From NCBI GenBank assembly GCA_003952965.2, contig CM025850.1, positions 22,108,123 through 22,172,122 of the forward strand: a DNA stretch of 64,000 nt, read 5' to 3'. Below are positions 36,191 to 49,000 of this stretch, in pieces; the stretch's first letter is position 1, and every line of letters starts with the position of its first letter. The position numbers and the translations under genes were made by a program. The notes beneath the pieces were generated by a model, which was not told the DNA's origin, ran no database searches, and was given only the letters and a program-made list of their open reading frames with translations. Origin of the DNA: Morella rubra. Its lineage: Eukaryota > Streptophyta > Magnoliopsida > Fagales > Myricaceae.

Positions 36191-36971
36191 TGTAGCATTT
36201 CGGATTTTCTTCTTATTAGTAAAATATTTATTTTTATTCAAATTTTGAATTATTTGAAAAAGTTATCCTATTTTAAAAGTGTTCAAAGTTTAAAATGTTG
36301 ATTTGATTTGATTTGAAAATGTTATCTTTTTAAAAGTGTTTGAAATTTGAAAAAGAATGTTTTATTTTTATCTCTTTAGATTTTAAAGTTTTGAATTTAA
36401 ATACTTCTAAATATGCTTGAATTTTAAAATAGATAGCAGAGTTTTTATTGCCAAATGGATTTTATATAATATTACTATTACTATGAAAGATAAAAGTTTT
36501 TTAGAGTTATAATTATATGGATTGAGATTTACAGTTTTCTATTGATTTTTACTTCTTAAATGTGGCTCTTGATGTGCACCTAGCATAATGATTTTACTTA
36601 CTGAGTTGTCGAACTCAGTTTTTATTTGTTCTCTCTTTTCAAATGATATTTGGGAGCGTGCCAAGAATCCCTTATTTGTTCTCCATTTTCAGATGATTTT
36701 TTGGAGCATGCCGAGAATCATGTTAGATGGCATCTCGATGGGTAGTTGAGAGAAAGCTTAGAGTTTCAATTAGATTAAGATTTTTCTTTGTAATTTTTTG
36801 ATTTTTAAAGAGTTCTAAACGGAGTGTTTTTATTCAACTGTTTTCAAGTTTAAAACGTGATTTTGTTATTGCTTATTTTGTGATAATTGATTTCTACCCT
36901 AATTTTTTGCCCATTTCACTAGTTTTATGCATAGAAATAACCCTCTAACTGCCGGGGTTCAGGGCATTACA
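36191..36971 (+). repeat. 5' LTR of the Gypsy-derived element (781 bp)
   Basis: Shares TCTTCTTATTA, GAGATTTAC-GTTTTCTATTG and TTTTTAAAGAGTTCTAAACG with the 3' LTR but is about 415 bp longer; extra sequence lies around 36240-36500 and 36600-36760. Confidence 0.85.
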
Positions 36972-37316
36972 AAATGGTATTAGAGCTACTGGATTTTTAG
37001 ATTCTGTAGACAATAAAAAAGAAATTTGTTGAAGGTATATGATTTGATTAATTTTACCTAGAGTAGGATTGGGTAGAACAGATTGATTTCTTGAATATTG
37101 TTTTGCAGATTTTGATATTGAGTGTGGTTTAGCCTTTATGTTTGATGAGCTTGAGTTTTAGGCTTGAATCACATATTGGAGAAATTGTGAGATATTAGTT
37201 GAATGATCAGAGTGCGTAGCGGAAGCATGTATTGATTTGATTTGTTTTATGAAGTTTTTCTTTGTGTATGGTGCGGCAAATTTCGAGGACAAATTTTTTT
37301 TTTAATGAGAAGAGAT

Positions 37317-37682
37317 TGTAGCACCCCGAATTTTCTTCTTATTAACGAAATATTTATTTTACAGTTATAGCTATATGTTATTTGGATCGAGATTTACCGT
37401 TTTCTATTGATTATTTATTTCTTAAAAGTGGCTCATGAAGTATACCCTATCATAATGATTTTGCCCTATAATTTCAGTTAGACCTAGTATTTTCTTTGTA
37501 ATTTTTCGATTTTTAAAGAGTTCTAAACGAAATGTTCTTATTCAATTATTTTCAAGTTTTAAACATGAGTTTGTTATCAAGATTGCTTATTTTGTGATTG
37601 ATTTACTCTCTAATTTTCGCCTATTTTCATTAGTTTTATGCCTATAAGCAATCCCTTTACCGTCAGGATTCAGGGCGCTACA
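37317..37682 (+). repeat. 3' LTR of the Gypsy-derived element (366 bp, internally deleted)
   Basis: Both ends match the 5' LTR, so the length difference comes from internal deletions, not truncation. Confidence 0.85.
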
Positions 37683-37687
37683 AATAA

Positions 37688-38760
37688 GAAGATAAGAAAT
37701 GGAAAAAAGAAGAGGGATTAAGGAGGACCAAAGTTTCCAACCACTAGATATCCATCATACGTCTACGATTAATTGGTTCCTAAATTATAATTTTGTGACT
37801 TTAGTTTCCCACGCAGAATTTATTCTTTATTAATTATCCTATTGGAACATTATAGTAAAAGAACATAAAAACTTTCCAATCAATATATGATTTGAGATTG
37901 TGATGGTATTAGAATTAAACATATAATTAATGGACATTTGTATATCCTTATTTTTTATTTGTCTTATTTCTTTAGCTTAACGCTTCATAAATTTCGTATA
38001 TAAAATGCATGACGTCGACGAAGCTGCCAATGTTAAATGTAATTTTAGTTTTTTCACTTAACAAGATGGTTAACAATATACTGTCATTCATATTTGTTGC
38101 AACATCTTAATTGGCCCATTTACAATCGGGGCGGGGCGGGGTGGGATACTACTTGACAACATGAAAAGAATCAACAATGAAATAGTAGCTAGTCGGATTA
38201 TATAAGGGGTTCTTTATGATATTCTTCTCAAGTTTTTACTAGATTAATCTTTCTAATATTGTGTCGGTTAAGACTTTTAGACACGAGGTATTCTCCACGA
38301 ATCTCTTGACCACAGACCCGCCATCATGTATTTATTGACGACTTTCTATATGTACTTTCGGGGACAATATACTCTCTCTCTCTCTCTCTCTCGATATATA
38401 TATATATATATATATCATCTATCCATATTTCTTGTAGCGGAATCAGGCTTTCAACGTACCCGCCAACTCTCCCTTGGGGCTCAAGTTAAGGTGCATGAGA
38501 AGGATAACAAACTGCATGCGATTGCGGCCTGCATGATCAGTATGACAGAAGCCGAATTCGATTACATCTTTCTATATGCACTGAATTATTCTTCATGCTC
38601 AAACTTTGTCCCCACGAAAAGAAACCTAGAATAATAATAAGTTTCTATTAAGAGTCAAAACAGAGAATATATGAAAAGTCTTCCAAATTTGCTTCCTAAG
38701 GAATTAACGCGTGAACATCTCGGAATATATCAATCTGGCCTGTTTCTTTTAAATAGTCGT
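37688..38760. other. Gene-free region with a compound microsatellite
   Basis: No coding region seen. A (CT)n-(TA)n compound repeat occupies 38372-38415. Confidence 0.6.
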
Positions 38761-38768
38761 AATTCCGA

Positions 38769-38776
38769 TATAAATA
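38769..38776 (+). promoter_or_regulatory. TATA box of the eL19 gene
   Basis: TATAAATA lies 211 bases upstream of the ATG at 38987, in a good position for a transcription start near 38800 and a leader of under 200 bases. Assigned by motif only. Confidence 0.55.
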
Positions 38777-38986
38777 GAAGAAGTTATTGAGCCCATAACT
38801 CAGTCTTCACAGATTGGGAGAAGCATTTGATAGGCGCCGCAGAATCATCCTTTCTGCTCTTCTGTCCATCAAACCACTCTTTCCTTTTTGGCGTCGTAGT
38901 AGTACCCTACCGTGCGGCCGTGCCTTCTAATATCTATCGAACTATTTGCTGCAAAATATAGAGGAAGGAAACTGTTATAGCTAGCC

Positions 38987-39709
38987 ATGGTGTCCATGAG
39001 GTTGCAGAAGCGGTTGGCCGCCAGCATACTTGAATGCGGCAAAAGAAAAGTGTGGCTCGATCCCAACGAGACCAACGACATTTCCACGGCCAACTCAAGT
39101 AAGTCTATTTTTCGCCTCACTTCTTCCTTGAGCTATTTAGTTTGTGTGTATAACCTCAGAAGTTAGAATAATGTTTACAAAAAACCAACATTATTCTCGC
39201 GCCAACCAGAACTATTTGCAGCTTCAGACCAGTCCTTCACCGGCTACTATATATAGTTCTGTCGCTTCCAGCCCCAGGGACTGAACCCTATTATGTACGT
39301 TGCAGGGATGAACATACGAAAGCTGGTTAAGGGTGGGTTGATAATCAAGAAACCAAATAAAGTCCATTCGCGGTCTGGTTGCAGGGAAGCACGGGAAGCA
39401 AAAGCAAAAGGTAGGCACTCGGGATACGGAAAGCGGAAGGGAACGAAGGAGGCAAGGCTTCCATCGAAGGCTCTGTGGCTGAGAAGGATAAGAGTGTTGC
39501 GGCGCTTGCTACGGAAGTATCGTGAAGTCGAGAAGATTGATAGGCACATGTACCATGATTTGTACGGGAGGGTGAAGGGAAATGTCTTCAAGAATAAACG
39601 CGTGCTCATGGAGAACATACACAAGGCCAAGGCTGAAAAGGCTGGAGAGAAAGCACTTTTGGATCAGTTTGAGGCCAAGAAAGCCAAGAGAAAAGATTGG
39701 GCCAAGTGA
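38987..39709 (+). CDS. RPL19: Large ribosomal subunit protein eL19 (RPL19), two exons
   Basis: Component of the cytosolic 60S subunit. Exon 1 38987-39098 ([37 protein letters not shown]) ends at an A|GTAAGT donor; the intron ends TTGCAG and exon 2 39306-39709 restores the codon as Arg: [77 protein letters not shown], then [15 protein letters not shown] and a TGA. The total is 171 residues; plant eL19 usually has about 200 or more, with a basic and then Ala/Pro-rich tail after QFEAK that is missing here. All core regions are present and in frame. Possible polyadenylation signals AATAAA occur near 39869 and 39955. Could be a functional shorter paralogue or a gene that lost its 3' exon. It converges with the next gene, whose stop is 343 bases away. 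Confidence 0.88.
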
Positions 39710-40051
39710 CCATGAACTTGTCGTGCATGCTGGTCATGCATGCTGAACTCTCAAGCGTTCATAGGGGAGCGTCGTACAAAATCTGTTGCACAACTGCCAA
39801 ATACCATCTAATAGTTGATCCAATTCGGAAGTTTATACATAAGTTGTTCATTTACATCGTGTATTTTTTTAATAAAATACGGGTTATAAGAGTTTTAGAA
39901 CAAATAAAAACCAAAAAAGTATTGAGAACAAATGATGTCTGTTTTACCATCTTACTAATAAAATGGTCTTATTGATGATGGAACAAATGCCGGAACCTTA
40001 GTTCCCCTAGGCAAGAGGACTCCGTTTTCTATGATGTGTTTGGTATAAGCA

Positions 40052-43000
40052 TCATGCTTTTCCAGCTGAACCAAATAGATGCATCTTCTCTGCAACAACA
40101 GCTTTCATTGCTTCCTTTGCAGATGCCATAACATGGACGAGATCTTTACCGGAGCTGCTCAGTGAGTCCATGAAAGCCTTCCGCACTTCAGTGTTCACAT
40201 TGAACTTTCTGACACCCCGCTCTATACAGTCCTATTCAAGGCATCCAAGCAGCTCATATTTTGGAAATAAACGTCAAAGCCATTTATCATTTTAGTGTAA
40301 CTTACAAATAAGAAGCTTTTTGTCTTTGAAAGGTGAAAAGAAGTCATAAAATTCAGGGAATTCATTAATTGTACCTTGATAAGTTCCTCGGACAAGCCAG
40401 AAGCCCCATGAAGCACCAGAAAAACTCCTTTCTTCAAACTCAAAGTATGTAAATCCTGAATGTAGATGGCAGTAAGAATCATCAGAACACTAGTTAATGT
40501 GAATAAGGTGAGGGCTCTAATACATATGTATATAATGTTTCCACTCAGAGATGCAAAATGCTATTCATTCATAAGGGATTGAGCATCATTGAGTCACAAG
40601 GATGTTTTCTCTTTTCTTTCTTTTTTACCCTAAGCAGTTACAGGAATGTCATTGCTGATACAAAAGATAACCTGCCACACTGGCCTATGATCAGAGCACA
40701 TTTTAGCTAATTATGCTACCATGCATCCCGAGAGGTGATGATAGAGCCCACAAGTTAATGAACCAGGTATGCTCACGTTTGAATCTTTTCAGCATGTGTG
40801 GATTGAAATCAATGGAATCCAAAACTCCATGTATGTGTGAGTGTAGGCAAAGTACGCAATCTACAGGCAACATCTTTGAGACATGTTCTCCTCGGTATAA
40901 GTTGATGTAAAAATTACAAGCAGGTGGACTCGACAACCCTGAGTTCAGTATCTTTAGCTACAAAGTGTTTCTTGCCCATTTACACTAAAGAAGTTTCAGA
41001 TCAACACCATGTACCACCGTGATTCGAGAACAACGAAACCTCAGAAACCTTAATTTGCAAAAATCTAGCGAGTATAAATAAGTATGCAACCAAATGTGAT
41101 CCCCTGATCGTAAAATTGCATCAATTACTCGTGTTTGTGTCATTGAACTATTTAACCAACAAGGAAAAGAGATATCTTCACATATATCTACCTTCAGCAA
41201 ATCAAGTTTGAGATTTGGCCCACTTGCAGGGTATTTTCCATGGACGTTTCCAATACACACTGCCAATGCATCTATGCCAGTCGCATCAATGAATTCTTGA
41301 GCCTGAAATGCATGGGGCTGATTGTAATGACTTTGGCAGCATTTTTAACTAAGAAAAACATAAGGCCGGTTTTAGGGGGGAAGAAGAAAGATGAGTAACC
41401 TGATCAATATCCGTCAGTTTGGCTTCATAATCTTCTACAGTCAAGTCATCCTCTGTTCCTGACAATCTCCCTAGTTCAGCTTCCACAAGCATACCTTTTG
41501 AGTGAGCCAAGGAAGATACAAACTTTGTGTATAATACATTCTCCTTGAATGAAAGATGTGAACCATCTACCATAAGTGAATCAAATCCCTGGCACAATTG
41601 CATTAAAAAGAAAATGCAATTTGACTGTAGTTATTATTCTGTTGAGAATAAATAGCATGGAATCTGACAACAAACTATGCTCAACACTAAACCATATGAC
41701 AAGGACTCTGCAATGACAGCAAAACATGTCACTTTGATCATCAAAAAGAAAAAGGGAAAAAACTTACCAACTCAAGGGCTTCCACAAGATCTTGCTTTGA
41801 AGTTCCATGATCAAAGTGAACAGTTATGGGAACCTGCAATTCATGTATAAGCATTGACTTTAACATCTTGAGGTAGATAGCAACATTATTCTTATCACGT
41901 GACAAGTATTGGTTCATGCGTTAAGGTCAAAACACCTGCACATCATACCTCAAGTATAAAGAGGATAAAAATTTGGCGATGTGACTCCTTGGAAAATTTG
42001 AAAGGATTGGAATACAACAACAGGCTCATGGGTTGCCAAGTGACTGACATTTGGGAATTCAGGAGAGAAGCCAAAGGCCAAATCACCTAAATCTTGTGTA
42101 GTTACTGTACGGTTGTTTGGTCCTTTACTTTTTCCATACATTATTGGTACTCTAGAGCCCATAACAAATGGCTTATTTTCTTTTTGGTTCCTTTTTTTCA
42201 GTTTAAGTTGTTCCTTTCTTCTAGTTGGTAAAAAGAACACATTTTTGTGGACATACATGTCCAAGCTCTTTTTCTTGAGGCTAACAAACTCTACAGGAAG
42301 AATCTATTTAAAGGAAAAAGAACCTGCAACTCATGAACCTATTTACTGGCAAAGTACTTCTTGGTGGAACAAATAGATTCAGCAGAAAGTTGTGCACATA
42401 TATTTGTATTACTGTCCTTCGTTGCTCAAGAAGCATAGCTGATGTATTAAAAAAAAAAGTAACATTCTGCGTAAACAGATGCATTTATGTATGGATTATG
42501 ATAAACAGGGTTTCTCACGTAATCATCACTTTCTTAGTAAATTAAGTGATTGATGGATATTCAAGGAAAACGTTGGCCTTCCATCCTTTCAATGATTTCA
42601 CCTGATGAATTTCTCTTTTTCAACCTTTTAGTGCTTTTCAACGTTTTGCTTCACTTCTGTTAGGAAATATGAAATGGCACTTACGCAGGCTTGTTCGGCA
42701 GCAGAAACACAACATGCTACCAAAGGAATTCCTCCTTGCTTGAAGGCACCAGGATGGATCTGGAAAAGAGCAACAAAAATTTCCTGAAACAATGTATTCT
42801 TCAAGAGAAAAATATCTTCTATGGATTGTTACTGATTTAAATTCGCATAGTTGGGACAGTACATTTTGATGAGACAACATGGATGAACTTTTAGGACTTC
42901 GTTCTAGGAGTCACTTCCTTCTGCATATGCCAGACATCAGGGCAGATGCAAGGCATGTGCAAAGGGGCAAAAAATCGAAGACGGCGAAGAAGAAGACTAC

Positions 43001-46000
43001 GGGTATGTTCGTTTTGGTAAAATTTTTAGAATTTTAAGTATGGTGTGAATATTTAGGTGATGTTAGAGTTTTATTGGTATTTGTGTAAAAGTTGTTGAGT
43101 AGTATTGATGTTTGTAAAAAGGTAATGTTTGAGTTGTATTGGTATTTGTGTAAAAGTAATGTTGGGATTATAATTTTAGAGGGTTGGATTCAAATTCTAA
43201 AATTTTCATCAAAACGAACATGCCCTATGAGAGAGAGAAAGAGATGTAATAGCAGTCTACAGTGATTAATATAAAGTAGAGCAAAACTAGCTCCATTCAA
43301 TTTCTTCTATTACATTTGTATACTTAACATATTAGATATAGTTGATGTGTATTTGGAGACCCATTTTCAACTCGTTACATACCATAAAATTAAAGACATC
43401 TTTAACTTTTGATTCTTTCTCCTTTATTACTAACTTTGCACCCTAAAATTTTGACCCTTGTGAAGATGATCCATGTGTTTGAGAAGATTCTTAAACTTTG
43501 GCTACACTGTTCGTCAGAGACCACCACAAAAACTTTTTTTTTCCAACTTCCACCCCCTCTCCCCTCAAAAAAGAAAAAGCAGAGGTTAACCATGGCCCCG
43601 CATAGTCATTTTTATCTTGCTTTTGAAACAAGCCACTAGGAAACATACAGAAAGAACAGCTGCTTCTAGATCTCAGGAAGTTTCCTCTGACAAAATGTAT
43701 TCATGCTTAAACTTTGCAAATTCACAAACATTATCACAAATCATGGATACAATTACACACAATGGTCACGAGTTCCCATGGTCAGTATATCCATCTTCTC
43801 AAATTGACTGGTTCTAACCTGTAATATAGCAGGACTTCGTTCTTCCTCAGCAGCAGCAACGACTGCCTCAACTCCTTCCAAATTATAGACATTGAACGCT
43901 CCAACAGCATATCCACCCTTTTCTGCATTCTGCATACATAATTCATTATTCAGTATTAGAGTAAAAGAGCTGGCATAACATACTAAACTATTAGTTTAAG
44001 AGCCTTACAAAAAGAAGGTCTTTTGTTGATGAAAGTTTCACTGGACGAGCCCAGGATTTCACGAGTTCTGCCAGTGCTTTGCTGTCACCAACATTACCTA
44101 TGTAAGTAGATTTTCAGTGTAAGACAGAGTCATACAATTTCCGAAGTGTAAGACAGACACACAAACTAAAATCTCAAAGAAGATATAGTACTGAAATGTG
44201 ATAAGAATTCATATTCACCGGGGAAAACAATGTATGGAACTCCAGGGTGTCTACTCTCCGGACCCAGCTGCCACAGAGGAACGCCAGCCAGTGCTTGTCC
44301 AACTATTTTGGCACATTTTGCTTCAAGGGCTTTTGTAGCAAGATCTGATGAGGTGATTCCACCCTAAAACAGAGTACAGTATTCAATATTTCACAGTTGA
44401 TTGGAGTAAAGACATTGGCCCCCAAGCTCAAATTGCTTAGATAAAGCTAGAACAGCACCCCCAAAGAGCCATGTCAGGGAAGTGTCACTATTTCACATAT
44501 CAATAAAGTAGAAAAAATATGAGCATTTGGTCATTTGAAATTGTAAACATACTTTAGCAAGAATGTAACGAGGTTTCGTCGTGATCTGCTGAACAATTTC
44601 CACCAGTGCAGAGCTCACCTTGAAGTTGATCTCCAAACTCTCGGAAGGAGCTGTCACATACAAAATGAATTGACATAGAGGAGGGAAAAACATTAGAACT
44701 TTACCAGTATTTAAATGACAATGTACATGTTGTGATACAACCTTTTTTTATTTTTTCTTTTTGCAGTTAAGATATTGAGGAATGCTCTAATGGATGTTAC
44801 CACCCAAATATATATTAGTTATTGTTCAGATAATCCAATATAGACAACAACTGAGAAAGGCATTGAGGGGTGTAGAGAAATCAAAGACAGAAGACAAAAG
44901 GAACATGAAACAAACTTTTTCCAGTGATCAGCTCTCGACTAGTCAGAATTAGAGTGTCCCTGCGAGCCTGAAGAAAACAATCTGCCACTTCAGCTGCTCT
45001 GCTGATTTCCTCTTCCCTCTCCCCTACAGACCTCATTGCAAGCTTATCAACAGACACCTACTTTCAAAAAAAAGAAGGCTGCTCAGATCTCTCATGGTAC
45101 CAAGTAAAATTTACAAAAATAAACCATTCAGTAAGTAAGCTTCCATGCGAAGGCCATAATTAACACACATGCACAACTTAAAAAGAAACTTGGTGTTGTG
45201 GTTACCTCAATGATTCTTAACATCTGGCCGCATTGTATTCTAAGTTCTTCAATCTGTGGATTAGAAGCATGAGCCAAAATAAGGATATCAACATAAGAAA
45301 TACAAATCTGTATAATTCACCATTCTACCTGTTTTGTTGTTTTAGGAACATATGACCCTACAACAATGAGACCACCATTCCTTTCTTTGTTGATTCCTAG
45401 ATCCTTTGGCAAAATTGGAGCTTTTGGGATAATTCCAATGCGAGTAGAAACAAAACTAGCAGCAGTACGGCATAGGAAACGCTTTCCCTGCAATTCTGCC
45501 TGTCAATTTAACACAGCTTATTAAGAGAAGTACCATTTTCCGAGGACAGCATGCCCAAACCATTCCAAACCATAATAACAAAAAAGTTGAATGATTATGA
45601 CGATAGCAGAGTATTTCACCTTTATCATTCCAGCCGCAAATACAGCCATGTCTCTTTCGCTGGCTGCATTGACTAGACATGTTGACCCCTGTTTCATGCA
45701 ATAAAACCAGGAGCAAGTTAGTGAAAAACTAATATTATCCTTTAAAAACAGAGAGAGAGAGAGAGAAGACTATGGAACGGCAGCCAACAGTTCCAGGTAG
45801 TAGAAACCTTGTAATTTAAGCAGTTAGATTCAATACGCATGATACCTGTAAGTAGATATTCTTTCCACGACTAGTCTACACTCACTGCTAATTACTAAGA
45901 TGGTGTTTGTTTGTAAAATTTTAGGGTGTTAGAATTGGTGAAAAAGTGAAGAGATGATTTAAATGAATTTTTTATATTTATTTTTGTTGGAGTTGGTGAA

Positions 46001-49000
46001 AAAGTGAAGAGAGAGATAATTTTATTTAGTTATTTTATTATGACTAAAATTTTAGAGTGCCCAAAATTTTACAAACAAACACCATGTAAATAAATGCGTC
46101 ATAAGAAGTTCAAATAATAACCATGCTATAGCACCATGTTGAGTTTCAAATAGGAAATAGTAGAAAGTGGTGGAGCCACATGGTGACCCAGGGAGGGGGT
46201 GTTCTGGCCCCACCCCAAGGCCTCCAATAACTCTGATGACTCTTCAATTAAAAAAAAAAAAACAACAAAGAGTTCCTCCCTTTTTTTTCTGTCAAAATAC
46301 AAACCGTTCCCTAAAGACTTTACTATCTTCTAAATTAGGTGAAACAAATTTGTATACAGGTCATTTGTTACTCCTTGGTTTCTATAGCAGTAAATGAAGA
46401 AGCATCTTCCAAGATACAAGAGCAATGCCAACTTTGGACACTTTGGATACAAGAGCAATACCCAACAGACCTCAAAATTGCAAAGGGCCTGTCATCTACA
46501 TTGGCAGCCTGACTCGGTTCTGCCAACTACCAAACACCCACACTCCACACACAAGGGCGGCAACCATATTCCAAGGTCATGAGGAATTGGTTGCCGCTCA
46601 CATCAATGAAACAGAAAATCGGGAAGAGAGAAAAGAAAGGAAGAAAAAAGGAGTAAGATGCGGCAGAAAAAAGAAGAAGAGAAGAACTAGAGATTGTAGA
46701 GGAAGAAGCTGTGACAGGAAATATGTAAAACCCTAAAGCTCTGATACCATGTTATAGAAACTAGGATTCCACAAAGAGAGAAGAAAGTTGTTAACCTTTC
46801 TCCCTCACACATTCCATATATATAGGACAATACACGGTGAAAGTAAATAAGGAAAACATCAATCCCAATAAACCCCCCAAATTCTTTCCATAACTATGCA
46901 AACCCTAATTGTCTTAACAGCAATGATACTTCTTTCCATGAGTCTAGAGCCCTTTGTTGTTGAATCCATTATTCCCTTTTCCTCCCACTCTTAATGCAGA
47001 ACAAAAATTTGAAAAACCAAAAGTAGTATTCATTGGACTGTTCATTGCTTACTACAGTAGTACGATTAATTTTGGGTTAGGTAAGTGTAAATGGGTCTTC
47101 TTGCATTATTTTTATTTGGTAAGGCTAGAATAAGTCCAAATTAGAGGATCATAATGTTGGTTTCTAGAGTCTAGGATTTTGTAATTTTCTCCTCAATAAA
47201 TAGAGAAATTACTGTCACACAACTATCCTCACCAACCATTACTCATCCCAAAAACCTAAAATAATATAGTGAAAGGTGAATTTAATCATTTAGTTTATAT
47301 TCCAGAATTCCCTCTCTTTTTTTTTGGGTGAAAGCAGAATTCTCCCTTGCACGTTGGCTAGACTCTCTTTTTTTTTTTTTTATTAAGTGGATAGTGAAGT
47401 CATAGTTCGAAATCAAAACCTTTGATGCCTTATCTCACCATTGATTATCCCAAAAACTTAAGTTGATGTAGGACGAGACGAATTTATTGATCTAAATTAT
47501 GTTCCACATACTTTATTATCATTACCTTGTCTAACTCATTAGTTCCTTCAAGAATTTTAGGGTTTTACTTTATTTTAGCCCCTGAAAAAGGTTTTGACTT
47601 GGCTTCCATCTAAGAAGCTTAGGCTTCGATTTTGAAAGTCAAGGTCTCTCTCTCTTCACAATCTTGATCAGGTACACTGGAATCAAAGCTTACAACAGTT
47701 GATGACACCACATTGCAGAGTTCCAAGGGCTAAAAGAGATCAAAAAGCAGCTTGAGTGAATGAACTGAGGCTTGATGATCTCCTGAATCAACAAGACGAA
47801 GCATTATAGGTTGACCGTGAACCCTTAGACATAGAAGGTGGTCTTCCCATAAAAGGTATGATTTGTAGAAAGAGAACTCGTTCCCTAATGCTGGGTTGAT
47901 AGTCATGAAGAAAGATGCAGAGCAGAAATTCAACAAGATGAAGGATGCAGTTCAACGGATTGGGATTCTCCACTCCCAACAATTACTGAAAATTTGAATA
48001 CTTCACTACAGATAAAAGAAACCTTAGACAGTCTTTGATGCAAGTCCAAAGAGTCCTTTAAGACATGGATTGTCTGGACAGAGATGTTGATTGGATGGTG
48101 CCTTTGATGTTCTTTGGAAGCCTCATATTCAGCAATAGTTTGAAGTTGATGAGGAAATTGCCTAAGACTTTGAATCCAAGTTATCTAACGTCAAGTCTCA
48201 ACGAGAGAGGTTGGTTACAACTAAAACTTTTCCTCATATAATAGGAAATAAACATGATAAGTCGAAGAAGTATATCCTGATGAAATATCTAATTTTTGGA
48301 AGCCTATTTGATGGTTAGGGTTTACAGAGGACAGACTTCAGTGAAAGTTTACAAAAACAAATTTCCATTGATGCCAAAATTTTCATCAATCAACGAAGCC
48401 TTTCAGGCTTATGGTGTTTCCCAAATAAGTTTGTCAGTGGCTTCAAGATCATCAACATGGTAAGATACAGAAACATGATTTATCTGTGGCCATCAAAAGT
48501 AAAAATAGAAAGAATTGATTAGAGTTCCACAATGGAGATAGCAGACAAACTCAATGAAAAGCTCTCTTCCAATCCTAAAACTAATGCAGGACGATAATAA
48601 GGTATTCAAGAATATTTGGGCCTTTGGCTTGGTCCAGCAAAGCGTCATTACTTATTTCCAAGAATAAGCTTTTGTTTTCTAACAGATCGAAGAGTATATA
48701 TATTTGTAGTTCTACTCTAAGGTTCAATTACACTTTTTCCAATGTCTTTAAATTGCATATGAAGGGTAATCTTGTCTTTTTATATGTATATATTGTGTTT
48801 GAACATGTTAGTTTTGCATGGAGAGGAGTAATTCATGCTTGAACTTCAAATTGGGGTCCGAGCTGCACTGAATCCAAATTTATAGATCTAGGCAGGAAAG
48901 CAGTAGCAGTTCAGGAATTACCCAAAAAAAATGCAGCAGTTCAGGAGAGGACAAACTAGTTAACTCGAATACTTATTCCTGATGTATTCAACCACGGCTT

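Larger units (their letters stand above)
36191..37682 (+). mobile_element. Non-autonomous Gypsy-derived LTR element with AATAA target duplication
   Basis: LTRs at 36191-36971 and 37317-37682 both begin TGTAGCA-TTCGG/TGTAGCACCCCGAA and end CATTACA/CGCTACA. Both outer flanks are AATAA (36186-36190 and 37683-37687), a perfect five-base duplication. PBS-like TGGTATTAGAGC at 36975-36986. The internal region (345 bp) has no protein but ends TTTCGAGGACAAATTTTTTT then AATGAGAAGAGATTG, the typical end of Tekay/Del-type Gypsy elements before the 3' LTR. So the coding region was lost from a Gypsy element that still has, or had, the signals to move. Confidence 0.85.

Noticed and set aside
38869-39630. 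Minus-strand open frames over the eL19 exons
   Set aside because: They are reverse-strand shadows of the plus-strand eL19 exons, which have splice sites and family motifs.
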